Of a DNA stretch of 64,000 bases, positions 9,241 to 19,539 are shown in pieces. A program made the translations under genes and the position numbers. Source of the stretch: Plumapathes pennacea (taxonomy: Eukaryota > Cnidaria > Anthozoa > Antipatharia > Myriopathidae); assembly GCA_964036295.1 (NCBI GenBank), contig OZ038463.1, positions 2,418,001 to 2,482,000 on the forward strand. The letters are read 5' to 3'. The notes below the pieces were generated by a model. It did not search any database. It was not told where the DNA came from and saw only the letters and a program-made list of their open reading frames with translations. How positions within the stretch are numbered: position 1 is the stretch's first letter; every line of letters starts with the position of its first letter.

Positions 9241-12240
9241 TCATGGCTTTGGAAAAGGAATCACATCTTCTCCCAGGAGAACAAAAGGAGCCCAGTAGCG
9301 GGGATGATGGAATTTCTCGTATTCTCTTACGTCGTTCATAGCTTGATTGAGAGCCCCATTTGCACTTTCGCCATTTTTAAGGTACCAATAGAACCGACAC
9401 ATAAAGCACAAAGTGGCCTTATCGTCAACCGACCATAATGTTACAAGAACCGCTCTAGCTCCAGCTCCGAGAAACGCACGAGCTATACCGACTACACCCT
9501 CTCCTTTCATGACGTCACCACAGCCGCTGTGACAGCAACTAAGAACAACCAACTTTGCCCTTATGCGTTTACCTTCGAGGTCGGAAATGAGAAGCATGAG
9601 GTCTGTAGCCTGGGGAATTCCAGTCATTCCAGGAGGACGGGCAAGCAAGATCTCTCCCCTATCCTTATTTCCGTGTGCCGCAACATGAATCAAACTGGCA
9701 CTTTCAACTCTCCGTAGAAACCTCTTTTTGGTCGCCTTATTTCCCACAAGTGGCTGAACTTGGAGAATTTGTCCGATTAATTCCACTTCTTTCGCTGCGC
9801 ACGGTAGTCCTGGTGCAGTAATAACTTTACCATCCTTCCACACTTCGCCCACTTCTGGCTCTCCCACTATTAATGGTTTTGACTTACCTGGCGGTTCTTC
9901 TGGCCGTTCTCTAATTATCTTCGCTGCTGTTAGCGATGGAATCAGTCTCACTTGTAAAGATTCTGCAACGTAGTGTCCGTTCTCATCTACGAGGGCGGCA
10001 AACGGAACCAGAGCGAGTCGTCCATCAGGAACGATAGTTACCTGCGACCCCACCACATATTGTCGAAAAGGCTCCAGAAGAATCTGGTAAAGAGTATTTA
10101 GCAAACCGTTCATTTCTAAATCATCCGGTTCTTTAGCGGACTCAGGTTTGTATTGTTGCGCGTATACAGTTGTACTGGCTACGCCTTGTTTTTGCGTAGA
10201 TGCAAATTGTGGGGTCTTGGGCTGAGATGATAACAGATGTTGAACAGCCCGATCGACGGGTATGGGGGCACGAGTTAGTACCGATTTTGCATTCTTCTTG
10301 GTGGGTCTTGACAATTCGTTTGGGTAAAGAAACGATAACGAGCGATCTTCACACCTGGCATTCTTCCTCGGTTCTATCGACTCTACAGCCTTCTTAATAA
10401 GGAAGTCTAAATTCTCGGTATAAGTTTTGCGAAGAAACAAAACATCTCCATTTGGCTGTATGACCCAAGAGCAAACATCATGGCTCAGTAACGCAAAGAA
10501 AAGGACTGTACTTTCCGGGGCCTTGATATCTTTAAAATTGTCAAAGAAGAATTCAACGCTAGGTTCATATTTGACAGAATCGGTGGACATGAGGGCAACT
10601 AAAACTCTTGACCGTCCGTTTTCAGCAGCAATAAGAGCTTCTTCTCTTTTCTTTTGATCCAGGAGAGTCATAATCAAATGTTTATGCGCCTCCACAAATT
10701 TCTCAATAAAAGAAATTTTGTTTTCATCCCGATTGGGTACAGTTTCAAGCAGTTTATTGTAGCACTCTATACTTTTTCTTAAGTTGCACTCAGCAACGTC
10801 ATACTGGCTGCGATAGGAATAGAAAGAAGCAAGGTTGTGATAAGCTGCTGCTTCTCCATTCTTGTTTCCAATCTCTTTTGCGATGGTAAGGCACAATTTC
10901 TGATACCCCATAGCCTTGTGGTACAGACCAAGAGAGTTATAGCAAGCACCAAGGTTGCAATAGGCTAATCCTTCTCCACTTTTGTCTCCAATCTCTTTTG
11001 CTATAGAAATGCACATTTTCTGATACTCAATAGCCTTGTCGTACTGGCCAAGAAAATTATAGCAAACACCAAGGGTGCCATAACTTCTTTCTTCTCTCTG
11101 TTTGTCTCCAATCATTTTTGCCATAGCAAGGCACATGTTTTGATACTCAATAGCCTTGTCGTACTGACCAAGAGAATCATAGCAAGCACCAAGGTTGCCA
11201 TAAGCTTTTCCTTCTCCTTTTTTGTGTCCAATCTCTCTTGCGATAGCAAGACGCATTTTCAGATACTCAATAGCCTTGTCGTACTGGCCAAGAGAACCAT
11301 AGCACGCACCAAGGTTGCCATAAGCTGTTCCTTCTCCTTCTTTGTCTCCAATCTCTTTTGCAATAGCAAGGCTCATTTTCTGATACTCAATAGCATTGTC
11401 GTACTGGCCAAGAGAATTATAGCACACACCAAGGTTGCCATAAGCTGTTCCTTCTCCTTTTTTGTCTCCAATCTCTCTTGCGATAGCAAGAGACATTTTC
11501 TGATATTCAATAGCCTTGTCGTACTGGCCAAGAGAATCATAGCAAGCACCAAGGTTGCCATAAGCTGTTCCTTCTCCTTTTTTGTCTCTAGTCTCTTTTG
11601 CGATAGCAAGGCACATTTTCTGATACCCGATAGCCTTGTTGTACTGGCCAAGATCGGCAAAGCAAGTTCCTAGGTTGCCATAAGCTGCTTCCTCTCCTGT
11701 TTTGTGTCCAATCTCTTTTGCTAAAACAAGGCACATTTTCTGATACTCAATAGCCTTGTCGTACTGGCCAAGAGATGAACAGCAAACACCAAGGTTGCCA
11801 TAAGCTCTTACTTCTCCTTTTTTGTCTCCAATCTTTTTTGCTATAGCAAGGCCCATTTTCTGGTACTCAATAGCCTTGTCGTACTGGCAGAGATAGGAAC
11901 AGCAAACACCAAGGTTGCCATAAGCTGTTCCTTCTCGTTTTTTTTCTCCAATATCTTTTGCTATAGCAAGGCACATTTTCTGATATTCAATAGCCTTGAC
12001 GTACTGGCCAAGAGAATCATAGCAAACACCAAGGTTGCCATAAGCTGTTCCTTCTCCATTTTTGTCTCCAACCTCTTTTGCGAGTGCAAGGAATACTTCA
12101 AAGTGTTGTACAGCTTTTACATACTGTTGGGAAGAATAGTAATGAAGACCTAGTTTATTATGAACTTGTTTTTCAAATTCCTTGTTCTTAGTTTGCTCTG
12201 CTAGCCGTAAGGAGTTGGCGAGAACAAGGAGTTCCTCCAT
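9241..12240 (-). CDS. TPR-CHAT protein, copy B (beta type), intact
   Basis: Single-exon frame of 999 residues from ATG (MEELLVLANSLRL) to TGA at 9241-9243. An in-frame TAA two codons after the alpha-type QDENQ equivalent blocks any upstream start. Residues about 20-500 are twelve TPR units of 40 residues (AYGNLG.CY.SLGQYDKAIEYQKM). A helical linker and the first half of the CHAT region (about 515-640) follow, then a low-complexity insert (about 640-705), then the CHAT core (about 710-995). The catalytic pair of the clan CD fold is visible: H856 in HVAAHGNK and C903 (or C902) in LVVLSCCHSGCG. CHAT domains are caspase- and separase-related cysteine proteases, and TPR solenoids usually bind a partner or ligand. 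No signal peptide or membrane segment is seen, so it is probably cytosolic. The physiological substrate is unknown. It is similar to metazoan TTC28-like proteins. Confidence 0.95.
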   Translation of the reverse strand: MEELLVLANSLRLAEQTKNKEFEKQVHNKLGLHYYSSQQYVKAVQHFEVFLALAKEVGDKNGEGTAYGNLGVCYDSLGQYVKAIEYQKMCLAIAKDIGEKKREGTAYGNLGVCCSYLCQYDKAIEYQKMGLAIAKKIGDKKGEVRAYGNLGVCCSSLGQYDKAIEYQKMCLVLAKEIGHKTGEEAAYGNLGTCFADLGQYNKAIGYQKMCLAIAKETRDKKGEGTAYGNLGACYDSLGQYDKAIEYQKMSLAIAREIGDKKGEGTAYGNLGVCYNSLGQYDNAIEYQKMSLAIAKEIGDKEGEGTAYGNLGACYGSLGQYDKAIEYLKMRLAIAREIGHKKGEGKAYGNLGACYDSLGQYDKAIEYQNMCLAMAKMIGDKQREERSYGTLGVCYNFLGQYDKAIEYQKMCISIAKEIGDKSGEGLAYCNLGACYNSLGLYHKAMGYQKLCLTIAKEIGNKNGEAAAYHNLASFYSYRSQYDVAECNLRKSIECYNKLLETVPNRDENKISFIEKFVEAHKHLIMTLLDQKKREEALIAAENGRSRVLVALMSTDSVKYEPSVEFFFDNFKDIKAPESTVLFFALLSHDVCSWVIQPNGDVLFLRKTYTENLDFLIKKAVESIEPRKNARCEDRSLSFLYPNELSRPTKKNAKSVLTRAPIPVDRAVQHLLSSQPKTPQFASTQKQGVASTTVYAQQYKPESAKEPDDLEMNGLLNTLYQILLEPFRQYVVGSQVTIVPDGRLALVPFAALVDENGHYVAESLQVRLIPSLTAAKIIRERPEEPPGKSKPLIVGEPEVGEVWKDGKVITAPGLPCAAKEVELIGQILQVQPLVGNKATKKRFLRRVESASLIHVAAHGNKDRGEILLARPPGMTGIPQATDLMLLISDLEGKRIRAKLVVLSCCHSGCGDVMKGEGVVGIARAFLGAGARAVLVTLWSVDDKATLCFMCRFYWYLKNGESANGALNQAMNDVREYEKFHHPRYWAPFVLLGEDVIPFPKP

Positions 12241-12868
12241 TAGTTCCAGCTGTTAGTTCTCTCCTGTTGAAGCAAAGAACTTTGTGAGATATTCGTTAAG
12301 AGCGGATTTGCGGTTTCTCGTGTTCTTTTTTATGTGTGGATTTGCAGTTTGACGCGCAAGTTCACGCGTTGAAAACGTTCACGCGATGAGATAAAGTCTG
12401 AAATTAATCAGACAGTTGTAAGAACAAGTGACATATTCTGCTGGTTGATATCAAGTAGAAAATAAACTTGAGGAATAGTCGATGTAAGAAAATGTGAGCG
12501 ACATGCGATGAGTTTTCATTTTTTACTTGTTCTTAGTCTAGATCTTAGATTTACTTGCGGCTTGCGTTGCACGCAGACCCCAGTCACACTTTAAAATCAC
12601 TTCATTGTACTTTCGGTTGAATCATGTTTTAAAATATGGAACTTAGGTCATTGCCACAAGAAAAATGAAATGCATCCATATCAAAATAGATCACCAAATT
12701 CACTTTGAGAATGATATGGCATGATTTTAGAGAAAGCACGCCAATAAAACCATCATTATGTCAATAAAAGTTACCGCCGATTTTAGGCATCTGATTTTTA
12801 TTTGTCAACATTTATTGACCGAAAAGAAGCAACTTATCCGATTTATTAGAAACAACGTCAATTGAATA

Positions 12869-13209
12869 TATAGAGGATATTACACGGCGGCCCGAAGATA
12901 TGAATTTTATTTTCGAGTGGTAAAAACAATATTTTACGAACGAGCGCTTCGCGAATGAGTAAATATTGTTTTTACCACGAGAAAACAAAATCCATATCTT
13001 CAAGCCGCCGTGTAATTTTCTTTTTATTATATTAGACACGAGCGTTTTACGAGAAATTGCACAAACAACCGTGCAAAAGCGGGAAATGATGCCAACGATA
13101 TCCTCACTAGTGAGGATATGGAAAATACGCCACTCGGGTCCCGGATGTAGTTTCGTATGGATTTTACGCACGGTATATTTTCCAGTAAAACACTCGTGTG
13201 TATATAATA
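12869..13209. mobile_element. Non-autonomous palindromic element (P1 insertion)
   Basis: These 340 bp are absent from the matching places in the other type-2 spacers (around 23992 and 56166). They contain palindrome P1 (12879-13016) and a perfect 22-bp palindrome at 13098-13119. There is no coding sequence. The exact ends are uncertain by a few bases because the flanks are AT-rich. Confidence 0.6.
12879..13016 (+). repeat. Palindrome P1 with opposed CGAG modules
   Basis: 138-bp imperfect palindrome; the outer arms read ATTACACGGCGG and its complement. CGAG at 12914-12917 faces CGAG at 12978-12981. Nearer the centre CGAA at 12937-12940 faces TGAG at 12956-12959, and the loop is GCGCTTCGCG-like. 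When the plus strand folds, each pair gives a tandem G.A/A.G step flanked by normal pairs. Confidence 0.8.
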
Positions 13210-13371
13210 AATTGAAGTATAGTACAGTATAGTATTTAATCGATAAAGATTATAAGTTTTTCCTTATTTGAAACACTGACTCCTATATATACTTTGTTAT
13301 TTCTGTTTTGTATTTTTCAGGTGAAATAAGTTGTTTATAGTTCTTCGATGACTCATAAGGCGCTGTTAACC

Positions 13372-13790
13372 TGTGCAATTTTCTCAGCATTGTCGTTGCG
13401 AGGCAAGTTGCTTAAGAATTGCACAGTGTAACAGGGATTGAGTCGTAATTTTTTTGCTGCGTGCAACGTTGCACGAAGCCGAACTCAGTTGTACTAATGT
13501 CGCAACGCGTTGCAGCAACTTGCAACGCCGTTGCACAGTGTAACACCTGTCCGGCTTTTTGCCTTGGCGCGAACAAGAGCGCATGTGCACTTCTTTTTAA
13601 TTATTCAAATTCCGCCGTGTTTACGTCTGGAATTTACAGCGCGCCAATCAAATATTTTCCCTAACTTTCCTCGACATAAATCGTTGCGAGTTGCTGAGAT
13701 CGTGTTGCACAGTGTAACACCCTACCTCCGCAATTTCAACGAAAATTTTTCAACCGTTGCGAGACAAGTTGCTGAAAAAATTGCACGGAT
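13372..13790. repeat. Inverted-repeat element rich in TTGCACAGTGTAAC
   Basis: The ends are inverted: GTGCAATTTTCTCAGCA near 13374 and TGCTGAAAAAATTGCAC near 13772. The word TTGCACAGTGTAAC recurs three times inside. The second copy of this element is at about 56562-56980. Frames across it are repeat-derived. Confidence 0.55.
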
Positions 13791-14280
13791 AGCTCTCAAA
13801 TTTGCATTCGCCCCTGTTCCCTCCAACCGATCTGGATTCATCTCATTGAAAAGGCTCGTTCACCAGTCTTTTATCTGTAGTTGGGTTCACATTTTGTTAG
13901 TTTCCGTCGTGTGTCCAAAGTCATTTTGAAACAAGAGAGTTTTAATTTGAGCTTCTCAGCCTTTGCAGTCTGAGTATGCAAGCATGTCTAAATAAGCTTG
14001 CTTTGCAAGTCTGTTGTCATCTAATGTTAGAACTTGGGTCCAGAAAGTAATAAGTTTTGCTTTAATTTCAGAGACAATAGGAAAACGGCCTAACTCGGCG
14101 CGACAAGCTTTGTTGATAGCTCTTTTGCTTACGCCCAGGATTTGTTTGCAGAACTGATTTCACATGTACCTGCTCAATTAGATTGCTCTCTGCATGAAAG
14201 CAGTACCGCTTTAATTTTCTATACCATTAGGTTTAAATGTCGATGATTGTTTTCGACATATTTTTGCCATTTCATATATA

Positions 14281-15707
14281 ATAACTATGATGCGTTTTGA
14301 TTGGCTAAAAACCATGTTATATTTCTTTCATTTGCTCCTTACCTTCCCTTTGCAAAGAACATTAGGGAAAATTGTGATGACAGCTTTGGCTTATTTGACC
14401 AATCAGATGAAACAGTAGCGCTTTTACCAACATAAAAAACACGCGAAGTGCATCGTGGTCAAACCTGGGCCCCAGACGCATTTTGAATTGTATATCACGA
14501 CCGGCGAAGCTGTGAATGGGAAGGCTGGGACTTGAGCTAATTTTAATTTTGCCGTGGAAATACTTCCGGGAATCCCCCGAAAATGGTAACCAATCAAAAT
14601 CTGATATATATTTAAGCAATATAACACGAGTTTCCATGTCTATGTACTCTTATATAAACACGCGGGATGTTGGGAGAACACGAGAAAAAGTTCAAAATCA
14701 CGAGCCGCTTCGGCGAGTGATATTGAACTTTTTCGAGTGTTCTCACAACATCCCAAGTGTTTATATAAGAGTACATAGACATGGAAACGAGTGTCATATT
14801 GCTTTTATAAAATAACGAAGCTTTTATTACCTGAAAGAACTTTATATTGAAAATGATCAAGTTTAAGATTCTCCCGAAAACCGTCAAAACGCACGCTCGT
14901 CCAATCGGAAAGTCTGTTTCACGGCACTTCGCTCAAGTCAGTCCATGAATGAAAACGGAACACCACTCCCGTTCACTTGAAAAACTTGACAGGCTGCTAA
15001 ATGAAGATGAATTTCGCAAGAAATGTGTCGGATATTAGTACCACTGTTTGTCAAGAATTCAAAAGAACCGGCGAGAATGTTTTGAGCCGTCAGGTTTCAA
15101 CTTTCAGGACAACGGTGTCACTCGACGTAAACATGTCTGCACAACAACACTATTCTGCTGAAGAAGGTAGTTTGTACATTTGTTTGCTTTACTTGAGCAT
15201 TACTTGAACTCTGCCGGACGACAGTCAACTCCATTGAATTGACTCACCAGCTTTTGTGCCACCGAGCCGACAGCCGAGACAGACTCATTAGCGAAGACTG
15301 TTTGTGCCTTCATCACCATAAACCTACAATTATTCGTGTGAAACTCCGGTGATCTAAGCCATCTAGTTACTAGCTACGAGCCACAGGAGACGAAGGTATA
15401 AAGGTTAGAAACTTTAGAGAATGTTCTTTGACTGTGTAATTGTTGGCTTTCTGTCTCACGGTGTCCGAATTAAATTTCATGCAATATTCGGACAACTTTT
15501 CTTCACGCTGCTTCACTATTTGCACATGATTTGCACACGGCTTCACTATTTGCTCTAATAGCCCACTGCAGTTTCTGTAACAATGAATCTTTGAAGTAGG
15601 GGACGACACGCAGCCTTTTTATTTCAGGATTCGTCATTTTCATGTCTTTGTACTTATTTATAAAATGGTTTTTTAACCAATCAGAGCGCGCGTAGTATCA
15701 TAGTTAT
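14281..15707. mobile_element. Non-autonomous DNA transposon with inverted ends, carrying palindrome P2
   Basis: The left end ATAACTATGAT...GATTGGCTAAAAACCAT matches the reverse complement of the right end (ATAACTATGAT...GATTGGTTAAAAAACCAT). The interval is 1427 bp and has no convincing coding region. The same element at 57470-60183 carries an internal 1103-bp tandem duplication. Confidence 0.6.
14615..14804 (+). repeat. Palindrome P2 with four stacked modules
   Basis: 190-bp palindrome centred on 14709. CGAG faces CGAG at 14627-14630/14788-14791, 14681-14684/14734-14737 and 14701-14704/14714-14717, all about the same centre. A fourth, diverged module (CACGCG facing CAAGTG) starts at 14659. 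On the left arm the three inner modules are exactly 20 bp apart. Two further copies are at 57982-58170 and 59085-59273. Confidence 0.85.
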
Positions 15708-15715
15708 TTTATAAA

Positions 15716-15716
<1 letters not shown>

Positions 15717-15752
<36 letters not shown>
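15717..15752. repeat. AT dinucleotide microsatellite
   Basis: A run of (TA)n immediately after the TIR element. The matching place near 60184-60204 is shorter. Confidence 0.9.
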
Positions 15753-15754
<2 letters not shown>

Positions 15755-15944
15755 GATGACGTATGGTATAAGCGAAAGACAGCAATCAGAAAAAATCCTC
15801 GCATTCAGGGAAAAATCAGTGCATTATCAACACCGTAAAACACAGAATTTCATTCCCAAGCATTAAAACTGGACGGCCGTACACAGACTAATTCAACAGA
15901 ATCAAACTTGATTGATGGGCGACAGAAGTACGAAACTTGTGGAA

Positions 15945-15952
15945 TGACGTCA
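15945..15952. promoter_or_regulatory. CRE-like palindrome TGACGTCA in the spacer core
   Basis: A perfect CREB/ATF consensus, repeated at the equivalent positions 25578-25585 and 60397-60404. The type-1 spacers have TGAGATCA in its place. Regulatory function is inferred only from the consensus and its position. Confidence 0.25.
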
Positions 15953-18062
15953 CTGTAGAAAAAGCAACTAAACGAGTTCCGCGACAAGAGAAGTCCTTTT
16001 CCATGGAGCTGACGACGATTATTAAAATAAAATGTGTTAGACGTAATGCAGCACTTGTTATCATATTTGAAAATATAATCCTTTTTGTGCCCAAATGCTG
16101 TATAAATTTAGAAGATTTGAACTCTTTTTGTAATGTGTGGGAGCCAGGAAACCCGCCGACAAAAGATGGTTTCATGTTGAGGTTCATTCATGATTTCACG
16201 CCATATTTATATATACATCTTGATATTTATACGAGTATTTCTTACTGATACTACTCAGTTTCAAAGTATTTATATTTTTTGACGCCAAACTTAACTGACA
16301 TTCATTCTTGCTGACATGTTTGTACAAACAAGTGCTTTCGTACTGGGATGCATTTAGGATTTCATGTCTTTTTAACATTATTTTTATACACATTTCATGT
16401 TTTATACAAAGCATTAAACGCCAAATTCAAAGAAAAAGAAGCACATATATCGATACTTACTTTGTAGCAGCAGTTTACCCGTATATTCAGAACGACGTAC
16501 AGTTTCCGGTGACACTAAAGGTCAATTCTGTGGGCAGATATAAGGTAAAATAAATAGAGATATATATATATATAGAGTATACATGCTGTGGCTTAGCATG
16601 TTTTCGGTGTAGATTCAGACTTCTTTGAGAGTTTGGTCTGTCAGGTGAATTGGCTTCTATGAACACGCAAGGAATCTCTTCTAATTCTGAAGGTATATTA
16701 AAGCTAACCAAGGATTCGAAGTACTGCAGTTATAAAACTAGACATGCACGTGTAGCAAGTAGGCCTATATACTTTGAATCGAGAACTACCAGCCTGCTAG
16801 TCACCGTGACAATTTCTTATTTGCTCAGCTTACCTCATATATTCCTTGAAAGAACTCCAGCTCTGTCTGCCAATAAATGTCGGTACATATACACCTGAAC
16901 AGCACACTAGCTTAAAAATAACCGACTTTACTTTCTGTAAACCAGGATGAAAGGCAAGTTCTAAATCGGGAAGTGACGATTTAGTCATGAAGTTTCTAGC
17001 CTCCAAGGCGTTAGATTCTCCGAACACAAAGGCCACTAATACTCAAGCTTTACCATATGGTGGCGTTGGAGATACGCCGTAGGACAAAAAGTCTCGACTT
17101 TACGCGATGTGCGTGCTGTCTGTTGCTGCAGCTGACTGCGGTGTACTGAAGCTCGCCAGAAGCTTGGGACCGAACAATTCAGGCTGCGTCATAGGCCATT
17201 GTTGCCTCTGTTTCAAAACGAGGTCTGGTGCAAGACCTTTCTTATGAAGTTAATTTTCATTTTCTTCAGAAATGTTTTGCACTTGGCCTTGGGTTTAAAC
17301 AGAAGCAACCGCATCTCGGAAATGGCCTATTATTGGGCCGACTGAATTTTAATAATTCCAGGGCACACGGATTCTTCACGACCAAACGAAAAAAAAGAAA
17401 ATACCGAAAATGGGTCATTTTCCACGACAGTTCTAGCATACAGTTAAAAAATGCAGACTAGTGCACTACAGGAAGACTGAGAATTCGTTCTAGAGACAAA
17501 AAGGTTTTTCCGGTATGTTACCAATCGGCCAGTATACCTCATAGCGAGCGGTATCGATTCACGAAGTCTTTTTCTTCGCGGTCAAAAACAGAAAAAGTGT
17601 TCGCAACTAATTCTCCCCTCAGAAATTTTTTCCCCAGCAAATTTTGGAAAGTGGATTTGTTAAATTATATGTCAAAGAGTCACGATTTTCGAACAATTTT
17701 CCTCTGCATATCATCCACCTGACTTTTGTGATCTCATCATTTACAAAGTTGCACTCGAAAGCAAGCAAAAGAGGGTGTGGATATCACTAGACTTTCTTTG
17801 TGGATCGTTCTAGCCTGCGAAGCAAGCATTTCTGAGCGCATACGACGACGTTTTCGATTTTAGGCCGCGCGAAAATTGGGACGAGCGCATAAAGGATACG
17901 AAGGGAGGGGGGAGGTGAGAATTTTCTTCTCCTCCTCCACCCCCCCCCTCCCCCCCCCCCCCCGAAGGTTTGCGCGGCCCGAAAAAAAACACGAAAGTTT
18001 TCAGCCGTATACGGTAGTCCAAAAGTTTCCCCATGACAGTCATTACATATAACTGCGATGTA

Positions 18063-18308
18063 ACAGTCCAAACCACTGTGCATGACGACTGTAGAAGAAA
18101 ATAAGGTGAGAATACGTCCTGTACCAGCTTAGATCGATTTATATAGACCAGGCCAAAATATACTGAATGACAGCCGTTTCTGTACGTGAAATTGGCCATT
18201 TCATCTTCAGAAACAGCTGTCATATACCTTCTTTTCGCTTGGTCCATAAAATCGATCAAAAACGTACAAGACGTATTCTCACCTTCCCTTCTACAGTGGG
18301 TTTGACTG
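18063..18308. mobile_element. Palindromic short transposon
   Basis: Nearly the whole 246 bp folds on itself: ends ACAGTCCAAACCACTGT and its near-complement, then AGGTGAGAATACGTC arms, then GACAGC.GTTTCTG arms around a short centre near 18193. There is no coding capacity. It lacks the CGAG modules of the P1-P6 set. Confidence 0.65.
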
Positions 18309-19539
18309 CGTTCAAATTCTTTCTTCAAAATCTCTCGACTATAACAGTGCTACTCAGGGGCGGATCCAGAATATACAACTGCTATGTCAACTGCTATCAG
18401 TTTCATGAGATTGTTAACAGCTCCAAAAAATAAAAATTCCTTGCTCTGCAATTTCCCAATTTTCTATTTTAAAGCTGCACAATGTTCCGTGAGGATGTTT
18501 ATACTAAAGAAATAAGGAAAAGTGGAGGATAGTCCCTTTTCTTGATTAGTGAACTCGCTTGAGATCAGTAGGTGCCACTAACCTCAATGCCGGGATCTTG
18601 AAACAGCTTGTACGAGAATTGGTGCCCCGATGGCTAGCGCACTGAATCAGTTATGGGCTCGGCGCTGTATTTACTGATTTAATGAACTCCACAATAAATC
18701 TTTTATTAAGTTACACTGCTCTCTTCCTGTCCACTTCATTACTCATAGATTGTATGTTGTAATATCAAAAACAAAATATTTAATGGGGTACGCTGCAAAA
18801 TAGTGAGCATCAGTGTAAAATCTGTCAATAATCCGTACACTAACAAATGCTCATCAAAACATGACTTTAAAACCTTAACAGTATGCGCTCTGATTTCAAG
18901 AAAGCGAACTCGAAATGAATATTTTGCTTAGCGTTGTATTCAGATACGCAGAAAACGGGAATGCCGCGACGTCTGACCGCATGCTATGCATATTTAACTT
19001 TGTTTAGAAAATTGCCATCGTTTTTACTAAACATGGACTCAAGACAAATGAATATTTTGCTTTGCGTTGTATTCAGATACGCAGAAAACGGAAAGTCTTG
19101 TAATTTTTTACTTTGTACTAGTTAGGAGCTCTTGTATCGGTCACAGTTTGACGGACAACCTGACTGAAGGATTAGCCTGGCAAGGGCCTTCTGTTGCGCG
19201 GTTTTGCGCTGTGATTTTAATTCCTGAAAAAACTTGTCCCACGAGAGAAATACAAGTAAAAAAAGTTGTGATAATTGTACCATGTTGCTTTGTAACTGAT
19301 ATAAACCTGCTTGATAAATACAATTACTTATCAGGTAATTATTCAGAACCTTCATAATTATACTAATTTTGAATAATGTTCGTCTCCTAGATAAAACGTT
19401 TCTTAGACCAGTGACCAGTTTTACACTTTACAACTCCGCCCGTTATAAGTAGTGAACATTGACGCAAAACTAATGCAATAAGAGATTACAAAGCCCTCAG
19501 ATTAGCGCTCATAAGGTCACTCTTGAACAGTTTACTGCA

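Larger units (their letters stand above)
1..18060. repeat. Segmental duplication, left copy
   Basis: Collinear with 46262-64000: copy A/E N-terminus, type-1 spacer, copy B/F and type-2 spacer in the same order and orientation. The offset changes only at the insertions listed (46261 in copy A, 43298 at the end of copy B, 45950 near 17790). The central block 37105-43484 is a third, shorter copy of the left half. Confidence 0.9.
12241..19539. other. Type-2 spacer between copies B and C
   Basis: No supported gene. From left to right it holds the 5' flank of copy B, an inserted palindromic element (about 12869-13209), an inverted-repeat element rich in TTGCACAGTGTAAC (about 13372-13790), a 1.4-kb element with inverted ends (14281-15707) and an AT microsatellite (about 15717-15752). 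The common spacer core (about 15755-17470) follows, then a repeat beginning TAGCCTGCGAAGC with a C-rich tract (about 17811-17990), a palindromic element (18063-18308), a hAT-like end motif near 18356, and the 3' flank of copy C. It is collinear with 55536-64000. Confidence 0.75.

Noticed and set aside
11140-11673. Plus-strand frames of repeated VAISCSFSFFVSNL units over the TPR-CHAT genes (also at 21135, 36178, 45406 and 54438)
   Set aside because: They are antisense shadows of the 120-bp TPR coding repeat; the minus strand gives a coherent full-length protein.
13510-13929. 139-codon frame, with a 155-codon counterpart at 56651-57118
   Set aside because: It spans an inverted-repeat element, the two copies are in different relative frames after an indel, and no domain is visible.
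17810-18328. 172-codon minus-strand frame with a glycine run
   Set aside because: The glycine run is a poly-C tract and the rest is a palindromic repeat.
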